Below, in pieces: positions 1 through 14,000 of a stretch of DNA of 64,000 nucleotides. The stretch comes from Struthio camelus (lineage: Eukaryota > Chordata > Aves > Struthioniformes > Struthionidae). The notes under the pieces are model-generated. The model saw nothing but the letters and a program-made list of their open reading frames with translations. It was not told the origin of the DNA and did not search any database. Numbering within the stretch: the first letter of the stretch is position 1; each line of letters starts with the position of its first letter. The stretch covers positions 69,945,645-70,009,644 of the forward strand of contig NC_090981.1 in assembly GCF_040807025.1 (NCBI RefSeq), written 5' to 3'. The position numbers and the translations under genes are program-made.

Positions 1-3000
1 AAATTATCAGAAGGAACAAAGTCACAGATTCATCCTGTGGTGGATTGCTCTCATGAAAATCTTTCTTCTGTGTCACATATTTTAAGATATTTATTGATCT
101 GATTTATGGAAAGGTGGTCTTCTGTTCAGGATGAACGATAAATTGAAATGTGAGATGCGATTAAATACAGGGTTCGTGCTTGTTAAAAGTGCCTCTCTGT
201 CCATAACAAGTGAAGTGATGTGTGGTCAATCTCACAGTAAGACATGCTGAAGACTAAAGCTATTTGGGCAAGATGAATGAAAACTTTGAGGTTCGTCCAT
301 CTTAAGTGCAGGGATGATGTTTCTGGGCATCAGCCCTTGCTTTTTTGTGGTGATGTAAAAAGAAAAAAAAAATCCTACTCAGTTCCTTTCCAGGCCAAAT
401 TAATGCATATTCTTTCAAATGAAAATGTTGAAGGAAGAGCAGGAAGAGTCTTTTACCCACAACTGTGAAAACCCAAGGTAATTATTCCAGCACACACAAA
501 TGGATAAATGCTAAAACTGCTTTAAATGCAGTCTGCAGAAGGTGAAGGGCACTTGCTTCCTTTCACTGCCTGCAACTTACTGTATATCATATTGCAGCTT
601 CTTCTACCTATGTGCATTGGCTCTGGAGCTCAAAAGTGGAGTTCATCTCTCCTTGGACTAGATGTCAAAAGTAAGCTAGTCTTCTAGGACCTCCAGGCTC
701 TAGGACCCAGAATTTCACTATTCAATGCGGAGGCACAGGCACCTTCAGCAGGTAATTGATCCCGTGCTGAGAGATAAATGAACTGCTTGCATGCGATGCT
801 TCATTACTTGGTTGACCAAAGAGAGCGTACGGAGCTAGCTTGGGCTAGCTGCTTGACTTTGGAGATGGCTAAGATTAGATGCGATGAAGGAGTCCATCTG
901 AGGTGACTCGCTTCTAATAGGTACTTGTCTAGGGAAAGGAAGCTGTCAAAATTTTTTGATCTGTTTTCAGGAAAGGGCAGTTCTTGCTTTCAAACTGCTT
1001 TGCATATTCAGATTGAATAATTCCATACAAAAAACACGCATTAACTTGTTAAATGTTTGGGTTTGCTTCAAAATAATGAAAAATCTGTTATTCACATATG
1101 TGTATTTGGTAATTGGTTTGAGAACATTTGGAGATGTTTTATTTGGTCTTTAAAAGTCTTGGTGCTTGGAAAGGATAAATATTAGTAGTGTGTGAGGTAA
1201 CTACTGTTCAAGGGAGTTGTATGGGCAGCAGCCTCGCATGCCCTGATAATACTCATAAGCAGCATTGCTTAGATTAAAACTTATTTTTCCCTTAAATTGT
1301 TTACCCTTCCTTGAAATAATTTTTGACATTTGGAAAAATCATTGTAGTGCTTTACATTAAATAGGTAGCAAAAAATAGTAATAAAAAAGGAGTAAGAGAA
1401 TATTTGATTCTCATTGATACGATTGAGAAACCAAACTCGTTCAGCTGAGCATGCTGCCTTCTGGTAGGATCTAGTCTTATACAGCCTTATGGCATTTTGG
1501 CTGGACACCTAGGGAGGTGCTATTTGTGGTCATAACAAGTCTAAACCAGCCTGGAGTATTAGCAGAATTGTTGACTAGATCTGTGGATCTTCAAGTTTGT
1601 CTGTGCTGAGAGATGGATGTTCCTTGCTAGCAGGTATACATGGATATTAATGTATTTATTTCTATAATGACAGACATGATTGAAGTGATCTGCAAATGAG
1701 CTTGATTTTCTAATTTTATTCTTTGGAGGGTATTAGTGAGATACTTTTTAATGCATGAGATGTACCTATGCATTAATTATCCTGGGTAATTGACTTATAA
1801 ATCAAAATTATAGCTGGAGAAATGATCTAGTACTGTAATTAGCTGACACTTTGTCAACAGTTTTCTAATTTGTACGGAGACTTATTCCTTTTCTTACTAT
1901 TGAAATAAATTATGGTCCGCAAAAAGATATGTCTGTGCATATGTACTTGCTGTATTTTTGTGTTCCTCCTAGTTTAAAAAAAAAAAAAAAGGATTAAAAC
2001 AATGCTTATAGTAAGAGTAAAGTTCCCTTTCCTTAAGAAAAAAGAAGGGGAGATCTGAACCGTGAGCTTCAGCTGAAGGTAACCACATCTGTACTCTGGA
2101 CCTGTACATACTTTTCAAACTGAACTCTCAATGGTGGAGGATAGTTTTTACAAATTTATTTGTCTTCTAACTTCTGATATCCCAATTTTCTTGCTGGTTA
2201 AGCCTAAGTGATATTTCTCCATTGTCTCACAAACGTGTCCAAACTGGTTTCAATAATATGTTGTCGAGTTGCTTGAGAAATGTTGATCAAGAAAATGTAA
2301 TTATTAAACCTTAAAAGGTGTCTGAAGAAAGGCAAGGGGAATCGCTGACTCTTATTTGCATGCTTATCTGCAGGTATACTTCATGAGACAGGAAGGGTTT
2401 CCAGGAGCAGTGACGGTACGTGTGTGTGTAACTGTCTCCTGGCAGGAGTTAATACTAACTGTGGGCAGTCAGCCAGGGCGTTATGGAGAACAGCTAGTCA
2501 ATGTTCTGGGAATTTTCCACTGCTAGAGGGGCCTAGCGTATGTTGATTAGTTTCCAAGTTTTAGTACGTGGTCTGAAACATGAATTTAAAACCATCTTTA
2601 TTGACCTGCATAGGAACTGGTTGATCTTTGAGGACATACACCTAAAATGCTTGAAACGTAACTATGTTTGAACATGGCAAAGAGAAGACGACTGAATTAA
2701 TACCATGCTGCTGGAGGGATGGTCCCATGCCTTCCACTGTGCGGGCTGTAGGGCTCACCTGGCCCAGGTGTGAACCAGCTGAGCTCTGAATTGGCTCACT
2801 TGAGCGGTCACATGAGTTAAGATCAGTATGATGGAGGATGGGACCACTGGATGGGGTGAGGAGGAAAGGTGGGAGCAGGGCCACCCCTGGGCATGAGCAG
2901 GAAGCTGTTAGATTGGCTCAGTGACTTTTAGAACTGAATCCTTAGGAGTGAAAGACGGTCACCTATAGGTGCTTCTGAAAGCATTGCCCACGGTGCTTCT

Positions 3001-6000
3001 GAGATCGCTCCTTCCCCTTCTCCAGTGCTAAGCACTTAGTCACTGCGAATGTCTGTCACGTTAACGAGCTGCTTGGGGCAGTGATTTCTTTTGCTCCTTA
3101 GGGCCCAGCATGGTTGAAATCCAGGGAGAATGTGCTGAAGTCATTAAGATTTAAGCTGCAGGCACTTCTGATGACGTTGTTTATGAGTTTGCCCTCAGCC
3201 TCAGCTGGAGTGCTGAAAAGAGGTAGGGCATTTTAAGCAATAGGCCTTTTGAGTTATAGAGACCTAGGATTCATGCTGACTGAGTTTGAGATGCACTAAG
3301 TTCCTCAGCAAACTATAATCCGTGAGATCTGATGTCAGTAAGTGGCAGCAGGGGCCTTGCTCATGCTCCGATGTCTGTCTGCCTTCTCTCCTTCTCAGGG
3401 AAGGATCACAGCGACAGGGTGCAGCTACTCTCCAGCCGAGCACACCAGGAGAGCGGAAAGGAGCACAAGATCCCCTGTAAAATACGGGAGACAATCCTGC
3501 CCGGGACTGCACGCTGCGTCTAGAGTCAGAGTCAGTTCTGCTAGACCCTCACCAGAATTGTTTTACCCGTTTTTAGGTTTGGAGCTAGTTACTGGCAGAA
3601 CTCCCACCCATGCCGGTAGGATCTGTGGGGGAGAGCTTTGTGGCTCCGACCCCAGGTAGAAAGGGAATGCGCATGGGAAGGCGTTTTCTTAGTGCGTCGT
3701 TGCCTTTGGGACCTGCTTTAACTGTTCTGGTCGTTGGTGTTAGGGTGAAATGTTTTGACTCTTTAGGACAAGTTCCAAGAGGCATCCGTTTCCTTTGGCC
3801 CATACCCAGCAAAGCACTTTAAAAGTTAAGCATGCATAAATTAAGCCAACGTTTAAATCCTAGTGAAGTCAGTGGGATTAAAATACATGACTAAACTTAG
3901 GCATTTGTTCAAGCTCTCTGTCTGGCTTGGGATGCCCTTTCTGAACAGAGGCCTTGGGGTTTTCTTCTGAACTGAAATGTGGTTGTGTGTGGATAATGTT
4001 TATTTTTGACTTGAAATATCTGCTAGACTGAGTTAATTTGTTGGCTGCTTTACTCATAGCTTTAGATTTTTGTGTGATTTATTTGTGCATGTGATTTATT
4101 TTTGGAAGTCGCATAGATTTGGAAGAAATGCTTCAAGCTCAGGCTTCTCTGGCAAAAGAAGCGTTCCTGCACCTCAGGAAGGCCGTTGCCCTCCTTTCAT
4201 TCTTCCTCCTCACTCTGCAGTAAATCAGGATAATGTAAATGCAAGAAGCTAGTGTTAATGCAGCATTAAAATTCTGAGACTGTTCCCTTTTTTTTTTTTC
4301 TTGGCAAGAGATAGGAACAGGGGAGTATGAGAGGCATATAAAGAAAGACCTTTCCAAAATTAATGGCTTGGGATTCATTTGGCCTTTGGTTTGGCCTTTT
4401 AAACTTCATGTCCTTGGCCTTTGCTCACTGTGCTGGCCGTGCCCTTCTCTGATCCACAGAAGAAGGTGCGAGGAGTTCACACTGCGCCAACTGCCACTGG
4501 CTTTGGGTAGGCATCCTCTTGTCATCTCTGTGTAGAGGCAAACTACCAAAGGAAATCCATGCGGTTAAAAACAGTGCAACACCTCCTGTTGTGCTATGTG
4601 AGCCTCTTTCTCTGTCATTGCACTTCATTTTCTGTTTTCTCCACTTGTGGATAAGTTCCATAGGGCAGAAGATGTCTCGCTGAAAATGCATCAACACTGT
4701 AGAATTAAAATGTAGTTGGTAGGTTTAGTAGGGAGAATTCGTACAGTCCTGCATAAATCTACCCCAGCGTGCTTTTAATCGTTTGTCACATGCTAGGAGA
4801 ATGTCAGAACAGTTGTTATGTTGTGGATCCGTGAAATGGCCAAAATATTTAATTGGAATTCAAGTCCACCCTGGTTACAAGTATTGACTGAAGTGATTCT
4901 CTGACCTTGTCTTTGGTACAACTGAGATCTGGAACCGTCTTGTGTTAGAGATTGTTAGCTGGTTTTCCCTGGATTCTTCCATCTAACACCAGAGCTCATG
5001 GAAAACAGTTAGTTTCATACCTGATGTTGAGATTGTGGGAAGAAAGTAGCCGAATACGATGGGTTAAGTTTTATCCTTATTTTAGCTCGCTTAGAGCATT
5101 GACCTAATGGATTTTGTAATGTTTTCTTTGGACCGTGTGAAACACTGTTAGTTCTCTCAAAATGCAACTAGTTTAACAGCAGGAGGTATTTGGACAGTCC
5201 TGGATCAGAGGGAATCAGGCCATCTTTTCAACCACTGGATCCCTTTCCTGCTGCACTCGAGTATTATCCTGGAGCAAAGCACTGTTACCGTTGAATTGGA
5301 GAAATATCTAGATCTTCCACAGAAATGGTACCAGTGCATGTACCTTCTATATTTACATAAAGCTCTGCAGGTCACCATATCAGGAAAACAACCTTTTATT
5401 GTGAGAGTCCTTAGACTGTCCCAGAAGACCATCTGTGCTATGTAACTCTGCACTAAGTAATCACGAAGAGGTTTCAAGGCAGATTTTGCTGTCTCTGTAG
5501 ATGTTGCTTTTGTTCGTGCATTAACTGCTCTTGCACGTTCCCTGTCAGCTACTGGATAGCTTTGGCAGTTCTCTCATACGTTAAGCCTCAGGTCTACGTT
5601 CATCTTGACATGTATTACAGTCTACTGTAAGTATAACGCATTTCAGTATTAGCCTCTCCCTGCACAGAATTTTAGTTCAGAGTAAGAACTAAACTCACTA
5701 CTACTCCACCCATTTTTTCAGATATAACATTTTGAGATCCAATGTGTTTGCTATGAATTGCTGATAGGTTTAGAAAAAGAGGTGTAAGAGGAAAGGGCTG
5801 GGGTTTTTTTGTTTTGGGTTTTTTTTTTAATTCATCATTTTAATTTAGCAATTGCAGTAGTTTAGGAATGGAGTTAGAACGCCTCCATGTTATGGAAATT
5901 TTCCAATTCTTTAATTCCTAAGGTATCACTGTTGAAATTTAGTCATACCAGGCTTATTTTAAAGGCTAAAAAAAAAAACCCCGCTATCTGCCATCACTTT

Positions 6001-8009
6001 TGTTGCCACGCGTAGTGAGCACGAGAGACCACAATTCATGTGGAGTAGTGTTACCACAGCAACCAGCCTCCGCACATACTTTTGTCACTCAGAAGCGTTA
6101 CAGCGAACGCAGGAGGAAATGACTAGGACTTCCTCGTCTGTTTTTTAGGTAGAAAGCGTTTTAGTCATCTTGCTAGCACCTCTGCTTTCATTTCTCAAAG
6201 TCAATTGAAATTAGTCTGAAAAGTCATCAACCTGGTGTGCAGATGATCTCACTACCCAGCGCCACCTGAGCTCCAACAGCCCCAAGATACATTTCCTAGG
6301 CTCTCTTATGACTTAACCCGGTGGTTAGGATCCATCCCACCTCTCTAAAGGTTAGGCAGCCGTACTTTCTTGTCATCCTGTCATGCCACCCTATAGGAGG
6401 ATACAGTTCACTCCACCTACCCTGGGTAAGTGATGTAGGACAGCAAAAATTACCTTTTGGAGGTAGGGCACCTCTCTCTCTGATTATGATCAGGCCGCCT
6501 AGCGTGCTAGATAAGCCTATTTGCCCCACTTCTACAGAGCAAAAACTGGTCCAATAATAACCCCTGAGCGTGCTGTTATTCTGTGCTGTAGATGTGTAGT
6601 GATACGTGTATCATGGAAGTATGGATGACACTTAAACTGTTTTCAGATCTGATGGTAAAATTCCTTCCAGCTTCAGCGCAGAAGAACTTGGGTCATAAAG
6701 GCATGTAACAGCAGGTAACGCGTGAAAGAGCAGCCTGCAAGGTCCAGCTGGTTTTGATGCAATATCTTACAGAATTCCTGGGTTCTGCGCGGCTCTGCCG
6801 CAGCTGAGTTGTGTTTATGGTTCCCACAGGAGAAATTCATAGGTGAAGTTTGTGCTCTGAAATTTTCTGACAAAACTTTCTTTAACAGTGTATAATAATC
6901 AACACAATCGTTATTACTTCCTGTTATGTAAAAATTATAGTGCTGTATCTGTTATTCACACAGCTTCTTTTTGCTCACACAGTCATAGCTCAGGCAGAGC
7001 TATGACTAATTTTGGAAAGCTAGGCTTGGTTTACACAAAGAGCAGTAGCAGAGTACACATGCAGCTGAGAAATACAAGCGTTCTGATTCGCTTTGCTGGT
7101 GTGAGCGTGGATCTGTGCTTAAGAATTCACTGGTATGGCCATGCCAAGGTAGCTGTGGTAAAGCTTTTCCTTCTTTTCCTCTCCTTAGGAAGGAAAGATG
7201 TCCTGGACTCTGACTTAGTAGCCAGACAGATTGGCACAAGGTCACAGGAAGTATTCTCCCCTTCCTTTCTATCCATTTCCTCCTCCTTAAAAAAGTAGAG
7301 GCCACAAAGAACTTGCAGTTTGTTCCGTTTTATGGATTTTTAAACCACTTTGTCATTGCTAGTGCCTTTTATACAAATCATTAAATGAGTAACCTTGCCT
7401 GCAGAGTTTTACAAATTAAGGGCCAAGTAACAGTCTCCAGTGAAGTACATCAGGGTTTTTAATGACTTCATGGACATTTGTTAAAGGAATAGCTCTTTTA
7501 AGTATTCGGTTTGTGTGGGTCGTTACATGATGTTGACTTAAATGAATTTCACTTGCAGGAAGTGCATGACTGTATTTAAAGCGCATGTTCAAATAAAGTA
7601 TAAGAGGCTGGTTTCTCCATTGTGAAAATTAGCTCAAAATGAGTGGGAACCTCTGAAAAACAAGATCATCTTAGATATTAGATTATATTTAATTACTGCA
7701 ATATATCTGTGCCTCCATATCTGATGTAAGCTAGATGGAGCACATCATCCATACCTTGACAAAGGTCCTCCCACTTGGGTTCTCCTGCAGTAGAAGAGAA
7801 CCTCATATGTGACTGGTGAACCACCTGCTAGTCTCAAACATGCTTTGGATATTTTGTATTGGAAACTGCTGGCTTACTGACATCAAAAATCACTAATGAG
7901 GAAAAGATCTTGTTTTGACAATTTGCTGCTGTGATTTTAAGCAAAAGAAAAATTTTGTAAATGTTAAAATATTTTATCTCTGCAATCTTTAAATGCAAAG
8001 TTTGGTTAT
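1..8009. other. noncoding stretch, no gene recognised
   Basis: I see no open frame longer than about 141 codons and no recognisable protein family, tRNA box or spliced-gene pattern. Composition is moderately AT-rich. It holds short homopolymers, including an A run near 1977-1991 and mixed A and T runs near 4290-4302, 5806-5828 and 5970-5979. It may be intergenic or intronic; the sequence alone cannot separate these. Short conserved regulatory elements could be present but would need cross-species alignment to see. Confidence 0.6.
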
Positions 8010-8225
8010 GAACCTGAGAAAAAACTTCTTCACTGTGAGGGTGACAGAGCATTGGAACAGGTTGCCCAGAGAGGTGGTGGAGTCTCCTTCCCTGGAGATA
8101 TTCAAAACCCGTCTGGATGTGATCCTGGGCAATATGCTCTAGGTGACCCTGCTTGAGCAGGGAGGTTGGACTAGATGATCTCCAGAGGTCCCTTCCAACC
8201 TAAACGATTCTGTGATTCTGTGATT
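8010..8225 (+). mobile_element. CR1 LINE 3'-end fragment (avian type)
   Basis: About 216 bp match what I know of the CR1 3' terminus. The block runs from the AACCTGAGAAAAAACTTCTT segment through GGTTGCCCAGAGAGGTGGTG and TTGGACTAGATGATCTCCAG to a tail of repeated GATTCTGT octamers. It is the same sequence, with few differences, as 16961-17173, so the two copies support each other. The 5' truncation is the usual result of incomplete reverse transcription. It carries only the last part of the element and no intact reverse transcriptase, so it is not mobile. No clear target-site duplication is visible. Confidence 0.95.
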
Positions 8226-8591
8226 ATTGCCTCTCTTCTCCCCTCCTCCCTGAGTCTCCCTTCTACCATATGTCCTTTTATTTTTGTGCTGATGTGGGGT
8301 CAACAAAAGCTTTCGCTGGACTCTGTAACTTGCAAAATGAGAGAAAAATATTAGAGGCTGGCTTAGTGTGGGAGTAGGTGGGTAATGAAATAGCGTCAGT
8401 GTAATGCTAGATCGGCTGTCTTTTAAGTCACAGCAAAAATGTTTGCGCTTCATCCTACCTTGTATCTGAACCTTTAGCTGGACAAAACTTCTCATTATAA
8501 CTATTTTACAGGTGGATGAGGACAGGCATGGAGTGGTTAAGTGATGTCCTATTTCACTTTCCAACTAGTAATTTACAAACTAGTAAACCAT

Positions 8592-8611
8592 TTTCATGTT
8601 TAAACATGAAA
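8592..8611. repeat. 20-bp perfect palindrome
   Basis: The sequence TTTCATGTTTAAACATGAAA reads the same on both strands, centred between 8601 and 8602. It is AT-rich and lies in noncoding DNA. It may be chance, a hairpin, or the end of an old DNA transposon; no matching terminal repeat was found nearby. Confidence 0.8.
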
Positions 8612-11015
8612 TTATAATCATTATATTTTATCACGGGAGTGAACTGAAAATGGATTCATTTTCTTCAAGTTAATATGAAATGCGATCCCAAATTGGTCTG
8701 GAGGTATTTATCCATGGTCCCTTAGTCAGTAACACGGTTACACTAATCTCCCTCAGTTGGGAAGGGGGAAAGGGGGAGAGATCATATAGTAACCGTACTC
8801 CTAAATTAATGGCAGATATTTTAATCTGGGGAGAATGCTCATGCTTCTGTGTGTATGAAGCAATAAATTTGTATATGTACGAATGAGGGATGCTGATAAG
8901 AGGATGCTGAGATAATGCCCAGTTCCCCCTGAAGAGATGCCCTTCTGATTTAGTTCTGGAAGGATGGATGAGACTGTCTCTCCCTGCCTCTAAAAGCAGA
9001 GTGAAATGGGGAAGACGAATTCTCTTGCTCCCCAAGCTCCTGTGCTCCTCTTGCCTCTGTTTCTCCCAGTGTCCACCATGCAGAGTGGAAAGGTCTCTGC
9101 CAGTTCCTCCCAGGAGGAAATGGACAGTTTTCTCAGCTCTGAAAGATGCTCTCAAGATGAACAGTGGGCAGGAAAACCAGAAAGCAGTGATGGAAGAGAG
9201 GAAACTCACCTTCCTTTTCACACCTCTGACTCTCCCCTGCTGTCTGCTTGAAGTCTTCTGCTCATCCCAGGATTCTCCTCAGTTCACTTCCTATCTTCTT
9301 TATGCCTTTCTTAACTTTTCTCCTTTCTTTTCCCTTCTGTTGAATGCCAGTCGTACCCATGACACCTGCCTCACAGGACCAACTGAAGATCGGTCCAGTA
9401 GTCTTTAAGAACTGCTTTGAGATTGTCAGAAAGTACCAAGTGTTTTTGCAGTAAGAACTGTTACATCCTTGGAAGGAAGTAGAGAGTAACCATGAAATTT
9501 TGACTTGCTGATTCTCAAAGGCTTGTGGGTTTTACTTTATGCCTGTCTTAGTGATAAAAAAGAACCTGCTGCAGAGTTTGTTTTAATACTGCAGCTGCAA
9601 AGAAGATATTTTGCTTGAAAAACCTATTAGATTATCAGCTGTGCTTTTAATGGAAATAATGGGGTCATTTTCATCAGGAAATAGATGTGCTTCATGCCAA
9701 GCTCTTTACCTGTCCTAGCAGGTGGAGAACCACAGCTGTTTGCACACTGCATTGTAATCACAGAAATAGTTTTCTGCTTAGTAGTGGCGTGGGTTTTGTG
9801 GTACGTAAGTTGGGGTAGGGCTCTTGCTATGCACTACAGTGGCAGACCCCCTGCTCGCTCCTGTCATACTGCCTTCACTGCCATAGTCCTTGTCATAACA
9901 TGGTGGCCCCTGATGTGCTAAAACACACTTTCCTGTGGTGGGACATATGGGAGCAAAGCAGTTGCTAGCTGCGCTTCTGAAGCGGTAGCACCGGTCTTTA
10001 GTGTGGCTGTAGCATGACTTAGTAACGTAAGACCTCCACCATACCCTAAAAGGGTTGTTATTAGAAATGAGCCGCCACTGCGTTGTACTTGCATGGTACA
10101 ACTTGGCGTTAGCTACAGCGCACGTTGTTTTGTTGTGATTGCCGCCATGTTGACAGTGTTTCTGACACTTAAGGGAAGATGGCATTGTCCTTACTCCAGT
10201 ATACCTAGGAAACGTGAATCAGAATGTCTTGTCGTATATCCACCCTGTATCCTGATGTACTCTGTCAGCCCAAAGAGCTTTAAAATAATCACGTTCATCT
10301 AAGATCTTACAATGGAAATGCAGATGTTGCAGAAGGAGTGAAAGATTTTTGACAATAAAAAAGTTTCTTTTGTGGGCTCTTGAAAAACAGGCCACAGACC
10401 AGTGCCGCTCGAGGCGAGAACTGCTGTGTTGGGACCAGTGTTTCCACCTCAAACCTGTGCGTGGTCCAGCTGTTGATGCCAGCCTGGTGCCTCTCGTTGC
10501 CTTCCTGCAGCCCGCGGCACGGGGCGTGCATGCGCGCAGTAACCCTGTGTTATAGTCGCAGGAGGCCGGGCCCCCTGTGCCCAACCACAGAGAGGTTGGT
10601 TCTGTCCTCTCTGCGCAGTATCACCTGCATAGCAGAGTGCATCGATGCGTCTGCAATCGGGTGCTCTCTTCAAAGCGGGATCTGGGCCACCTTCAACACA
10701 TGCTGTTAGTGCACCGGCCGCTCCTGCTGCTGGGAGCGCTGCTTGCGACTGCTTTTGTCAGTGACGCTGTCTAGAAAAAAGATGCTTAGAAACTTCTCTG
10801 ATGCAAGCAGTCTCTGTATGGTTGTGCTATGCCACCCCTCCTGGGGAGAATTGTTCTTAAACAAAGGCAAGGTAAAGAGAGCAGCGTGGGCATTCCTCTC
10901 TTTGGGAACGAGAGATGCTCTAGTGAGTGTAGCATTGGCTTTGCCAAACAGCTGGAAGAGAGGAAGGGCTGCCAGTGTGCTCCCCTGAAAGGTTTTCAGG
11001 CGTGGGAACCTAACC

Positions 11016-11034
11016 AAAAAAAAAAAAAAAAAAA
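11016..11034 (+). repeat. poly(A) tract
   Basis: An uninterrupted run of 19 A. It could be a simple homopolymer or the tail of an old retroposed sequence. The bases before it (roughly 10740-11015) show no family I recognise and no poly(A) signal at the right spacing, so I favour a homopolymer. Confidence 0.85.
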
Positions 11035-14000
11035 GGGTTGAATTAGAAAGCTTGTCCTGGCAGAGCAATACCAAAGCCACAGGAAACCTGTGTTGAACTG
11101 GTGAGTTGAAAAGAAATCCTGCCTCGCTTTCTAAATATTTTTAAATGCACTTTCCTTATTGGCTTGAACTGCTCAGAAGGAGTCAAAAATACTGAATGAT
11201 GTTACAGATAGTGACACTGCGGGTCTTGCTCGGGAGGTTGGGCGTACGTACGTCTTGGAAGAGAAGGACTAGGGTCGTATTCCTGCTGCCGAAAGTGTGT
11301 GAGCGGCAGAATAACAAGGGTCAAAGTCACTGCAGATGTTGATTTATTACAGAATGGTGCTGATACTGCTTCTAGCCCTTGGAAGCACATGAATTTTCAC
11401 TGAAAAGCCAAATAATTGGGTAATGTGCCACCCCAAGTATTTGGTAAAATTAGACTTGAGGCTCTGACAGGCAGCTGCCAGAGATTAGTCAGAGAGAAGA
11501 CACATGATGCGTGCAGTGTAGGTACCCTTCAGTTTGTTCTTTTCAGGGATATATCATACTAGGAGATGCTTAAAATTGTATTTCAAGCTCCACAGGGGTA
11601 ATTGCCAGATAACAAGACTTGATCCATGATCACAGGTGCTGGAGTCAAGAATGTGATATTTGATTACGCAGGCAGGATGCTTTGACTGTACATACCATTA
11701 TGATGCTCTTGTAATCACGCCTGCAATGAATAAGTTGCTTAATATCTCTCATTTCTCAGGACACCTCCCTTACCGTTCAGAAATGAAGAGATCATTTCTT
11801 CTTTCCAAGGGATCTCTGTTAAACTAAATTCATCCAGTGTTTTTGTTCCCTGTGCGGTCCAAGCGTTGGCAGTCCCTTTGCATTCTTGATGGATGATAAG
11901 GGAAGTAGCTAGATTTTTTTTCTCTCTGCAGATTTTCTTAAAGTAATAGAGCAATATCTTTTCTTTGGCTTTTATTTTCTGAGGAGTGCTGCTTGTCCCG
12001 GGGAGTCGGATAAGACAATGGGGCAGCCCAACAGACAACAGTTCGATAAATGTCAGTGAAACCCATGTTAAAACTAACTATTTGGTATTGTCTAAGGTAC
12101 AGAAAAGAGCGAAAAATCTGTTTCTGTAGTCTGTTAGAAATGACGGCATCTCCCAGTTGGGAGAAAACCTGGCGGGGAAATCAGAGCAGCGCCAGCTGCT
12201 GCCCTTGACCTCTCTGTTGCTGCCTTCCCCTGTAAGGTGCTCCGAGCTTCGGTAGGCCGAGATCAGCACGCCACAGCCAGCTCTCCGTACTCCTCCTGTG
12301 CTTTTCCTGAGGAGGCCTTCAGGATGGTAGAGAAACAGGTACTTAATACAATTTCCCACTGTAAGTGCTGTCATTCAGTGAAGGACCTCAGAGGCAAAAA
12401 CTGCAAGTGCTACTAACTCGCACGCTTGCTGGAAGCTACCTTTCGCCATGCAAATGCAGTGGGAGAAAAATGCCTGCAGAAGTGCATAAGTAATAGAGAA
12501 ATGTAAGTGAATAATAATAAGTAATTAAGTCATGAACTCTTTCACCCAATGAGCCAAAGTGATAAATTAAGCTTCCTGATACCACCTCAAGCAGTAAATT
12601 CTAAGGATGCTTTTTGAAGATCTCTGTACAATGTTAATAAGTTTAATTTAAAAATCATAGAAATATTTTTGCATTATAACTCTTAGGTACTACATAGTGT
12701 GTTGCTTCTAAAAATATGAAGTTTATGTGCATGTGTATATGATTTTCATTGTTTTAAACAGGCCTTAATACAATGCAGTGTTTTCTCTTAATGAAAGCAT
12801 TAAAGGCGTAGTGGGAATAGAGTATTAGAAATATATGGTGAACAACAGAGTTTTCATCTTCCTTTCCGTCATGACCTGTTTTTGCATTGATACCAACTTA
12901 CATAATCCACATCTATGCACTTGAGTCTGTCGCTACTGCCTGTGCGTTGGCTGATTTGGCAACAGCCAACACAGCTCCTTTTGAGAAGCTTTAGGTGACA
13001 CCGGGACATCTTTAGGTGATCTGGTTATCCATGGAGTATCCAAATTCTTGTTGACGTTATTTCCCCAGCTATAACTCTTTGAATCCTGCGCGCTGGGCTC
13101 CCGTTGCAGGGACTGCTTCCAATGCCTGCTTGAGAGCTTGCACGCCATCCTCCGTTTCTAGTGTGCGTGCGAGCGTTTGGGGGCGCAGCCCCTTGTTCTG
13201 AGGCTGGTCTGGAGACAGAGAGTTGCATCTACCCTGTTCTGCAACTACTGAAGAGTTACATAACTTCTCAGTCTGTTTAGTTTTTAATGTTAGTATTGAA
13301 CTCTGCCACTTAATTTCACAGTGAATGGCAGTAAGCATGATTTAGTAGATTACTTTTTGCACAAGGCTTGGCTGTATAAGCCTTGGCCGGGGAAGTTCGT
13401 TATGCCTCCCGTCTTCCGTCACTCCTGTTAACACTATATGAAGGAGGCACGTGACCGAAGCAGGTATTTTCCCTAAACCTTGGCTGTTCGGTGCATAGAG
13501 AAGGTTATAGCGCACGTGCACCTTATTCTTTAACATCCTCTCTCAACTGAAACGCTGCTTTACATAAAGATAATCAGATGTCTGTTGCTTTGGATTTGGT
13601 CATACTCAGCTCAGATCTTTAACACTACAGAATCTACAGCGAGTTCAGCTATCGAATTTGTCTGGATCCATAGGTTTCCCTTCATTAGTGCTCCTCCAAG
13701 CTTGGCCTCTACCTTTAGACTGATGTTTCACAACTGGATCTCTTAGTTTTTTGGCTTCCACGTAACTTCGCAACCATATTGAGAGGTCAGTCATTCTCCG
13801 AGTTGCAAAAAGATAATTTCTGAGGAACGCAAATACTACTTGGCATGCAGCAGTTTTTATATCAGGCCCATAATCTTTTAGGTTGGTGCTTATTGTGATG
13901 TACAAAATGTAACTGAAGCAATGATGAACTTCCATAATAGCAGATTGTAAATCAAATGTTTAACAGAACATCCAATTTTTATTTGCCATCTTGAAAGATT

